Shown: positions 6,650 to 6,825 of the stretch, piece after piece
Layout: each line of letters opens with the position of its first letter
How positions within the stretch are numbered: position 1 is the stretch's first letter
DNA from: CAADGL01 sp964643885
GTDB lineage: Bacteria; Planctomycetota; Phycisphaerae; UBA1845; Fen-1342
Direction of reading: 5' to 3'
DNA: 6,825 nt
Assembly (NCBI GenBank): GCA_964643885.1
Contig: CAZXUI010000115.1
Coordinates: 1 to 6,825 of the forward strand
Notes under the pieces: generated by a model
Database searches by the model: none
Told to the model about the DNA's origin: nothing
Seen by the model: only the letters and a program-made list of their open reading frames with translations
Position numbers and translations under genes: made by a program

Positions 6650-6825
6650 TCAGGCCGTCGCCGGCACAGCGCCCGGCACGCGTTCTCTACGGCGGTCCGG
6701 GTGGAAGAGGCTGAACGCGGAGGGGACGAGCACGAGCGTAATGAGTGTGGAGAAGGCCAGCCCGCCAACCACCGCCCGGGCCAGCGGTGACTGGGCGTCG
6801 GCGCCTTCGCCGATGCCCAGCGCCA
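6650..6825 (-). CDS. RND-family efflux permease, C-terminal end only (window edge)
   Basis: Only the last 57 codons and the TGA stop (6652-6650) lie in the window. The visible peptide begins ALGIGEGADAQSPLARAVVG and continues with GGLAFSTLITLVLVPSAFSL, which matches the end of the conserved RND permease core (AcrB, MdtC and CzcA relatives): the loop ALGxGxGxExxxPLA, then the last membrane helix ending in VP. A short charged tail (DRRRERV) closes the protein. Such inner-membrane pumps use the proton gradient to expel drugs, metals or other compounds in a tripartite complex. The substrate class cannot be told from this fragment. It is separated from the cytochrome gene by 245 bp and probably belongs to a different transcription unit upstream. 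Confidence 0.88.
   Translation of the reverse strand, partial: ALGIGEGADAQSPLARAVVGGLAFSTLITLVLVPSAFSLFHPDRRRERVPGAVPATA

Overview
The window is GC-rich bacterial DNA with every recognisable gene on the minus strand, so the map reads right to left. Four protein genes account for almost all of it: the last 57 codons of an RND-type efflux permease (right edge), a membrane-anchored octaheme c-type cytochrome of the NapC/NirT kind, a long CcsA-type cytochrome c biogenesis (haem lyase) protein, and a phosphoenolpyruvate carboxylase (ppc) that runs off the left edge. The very high GC, the long CcsA with a large soluble N-terminal part, and the three-helix NapC-like multihaem protein would fit a planctomycete or a similar environmental lineage (Myxococcota, Acidobacteriota, Desulfobacterota). 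This is inference from gene style; there is no rRNA or other marker gene here.

Layout, in the direction of transcription. 6825-6650: end of the RND permease. 6649-6405: a 245-bp gap holding a good sigma70-like promoter candidate (TTGACA, 17 bp, CACAAT) and, just before the next gene, an AGGAG ribosome-binding site. 6404-4776: the octaheme cytochrome. 4775-4746: a 30-bp gap with a small GC hairpin. 4745-2532: ccsA. 2531-2231: a 301-bp gap filled with inverted repeats and a tandem 34-bp repeat. 2230-1: ppc, 743 codons visible, catalytic core intact, C-terminal end missing.

The octaheme cytochrome and ccsA almost certainly form a two-gene operon. The cytochrome has three N-terminal membrane helices and eight haem-attachment motifs, the first being the less common CX3CH. 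It probably takes electrons from the quinol pool and passes them to a periplasmic acceptor that cannot be named from this window. CcsA proteins export haem and ligate it to such motifs, so the pair looks like a redox protein next to its own maturation factor. The closest precedent is Wolinella succinogenes, where CcsA-type isoenzymes are dedicated to unusual haem motifs. The CcsA here is itself unusual: it has a roughly 300-residue soluble N-terminal part, and an insertion of about four membrane helices plus a flexible Ala/Ser/Pro/Gly linker just before the haem-handling WWD region.

The ppc gene is ordinary anaplerotic metabolism. The most interesting parts are the octaheme/CcsA pair and the repeat-packed spacer between ccsA and ppc.
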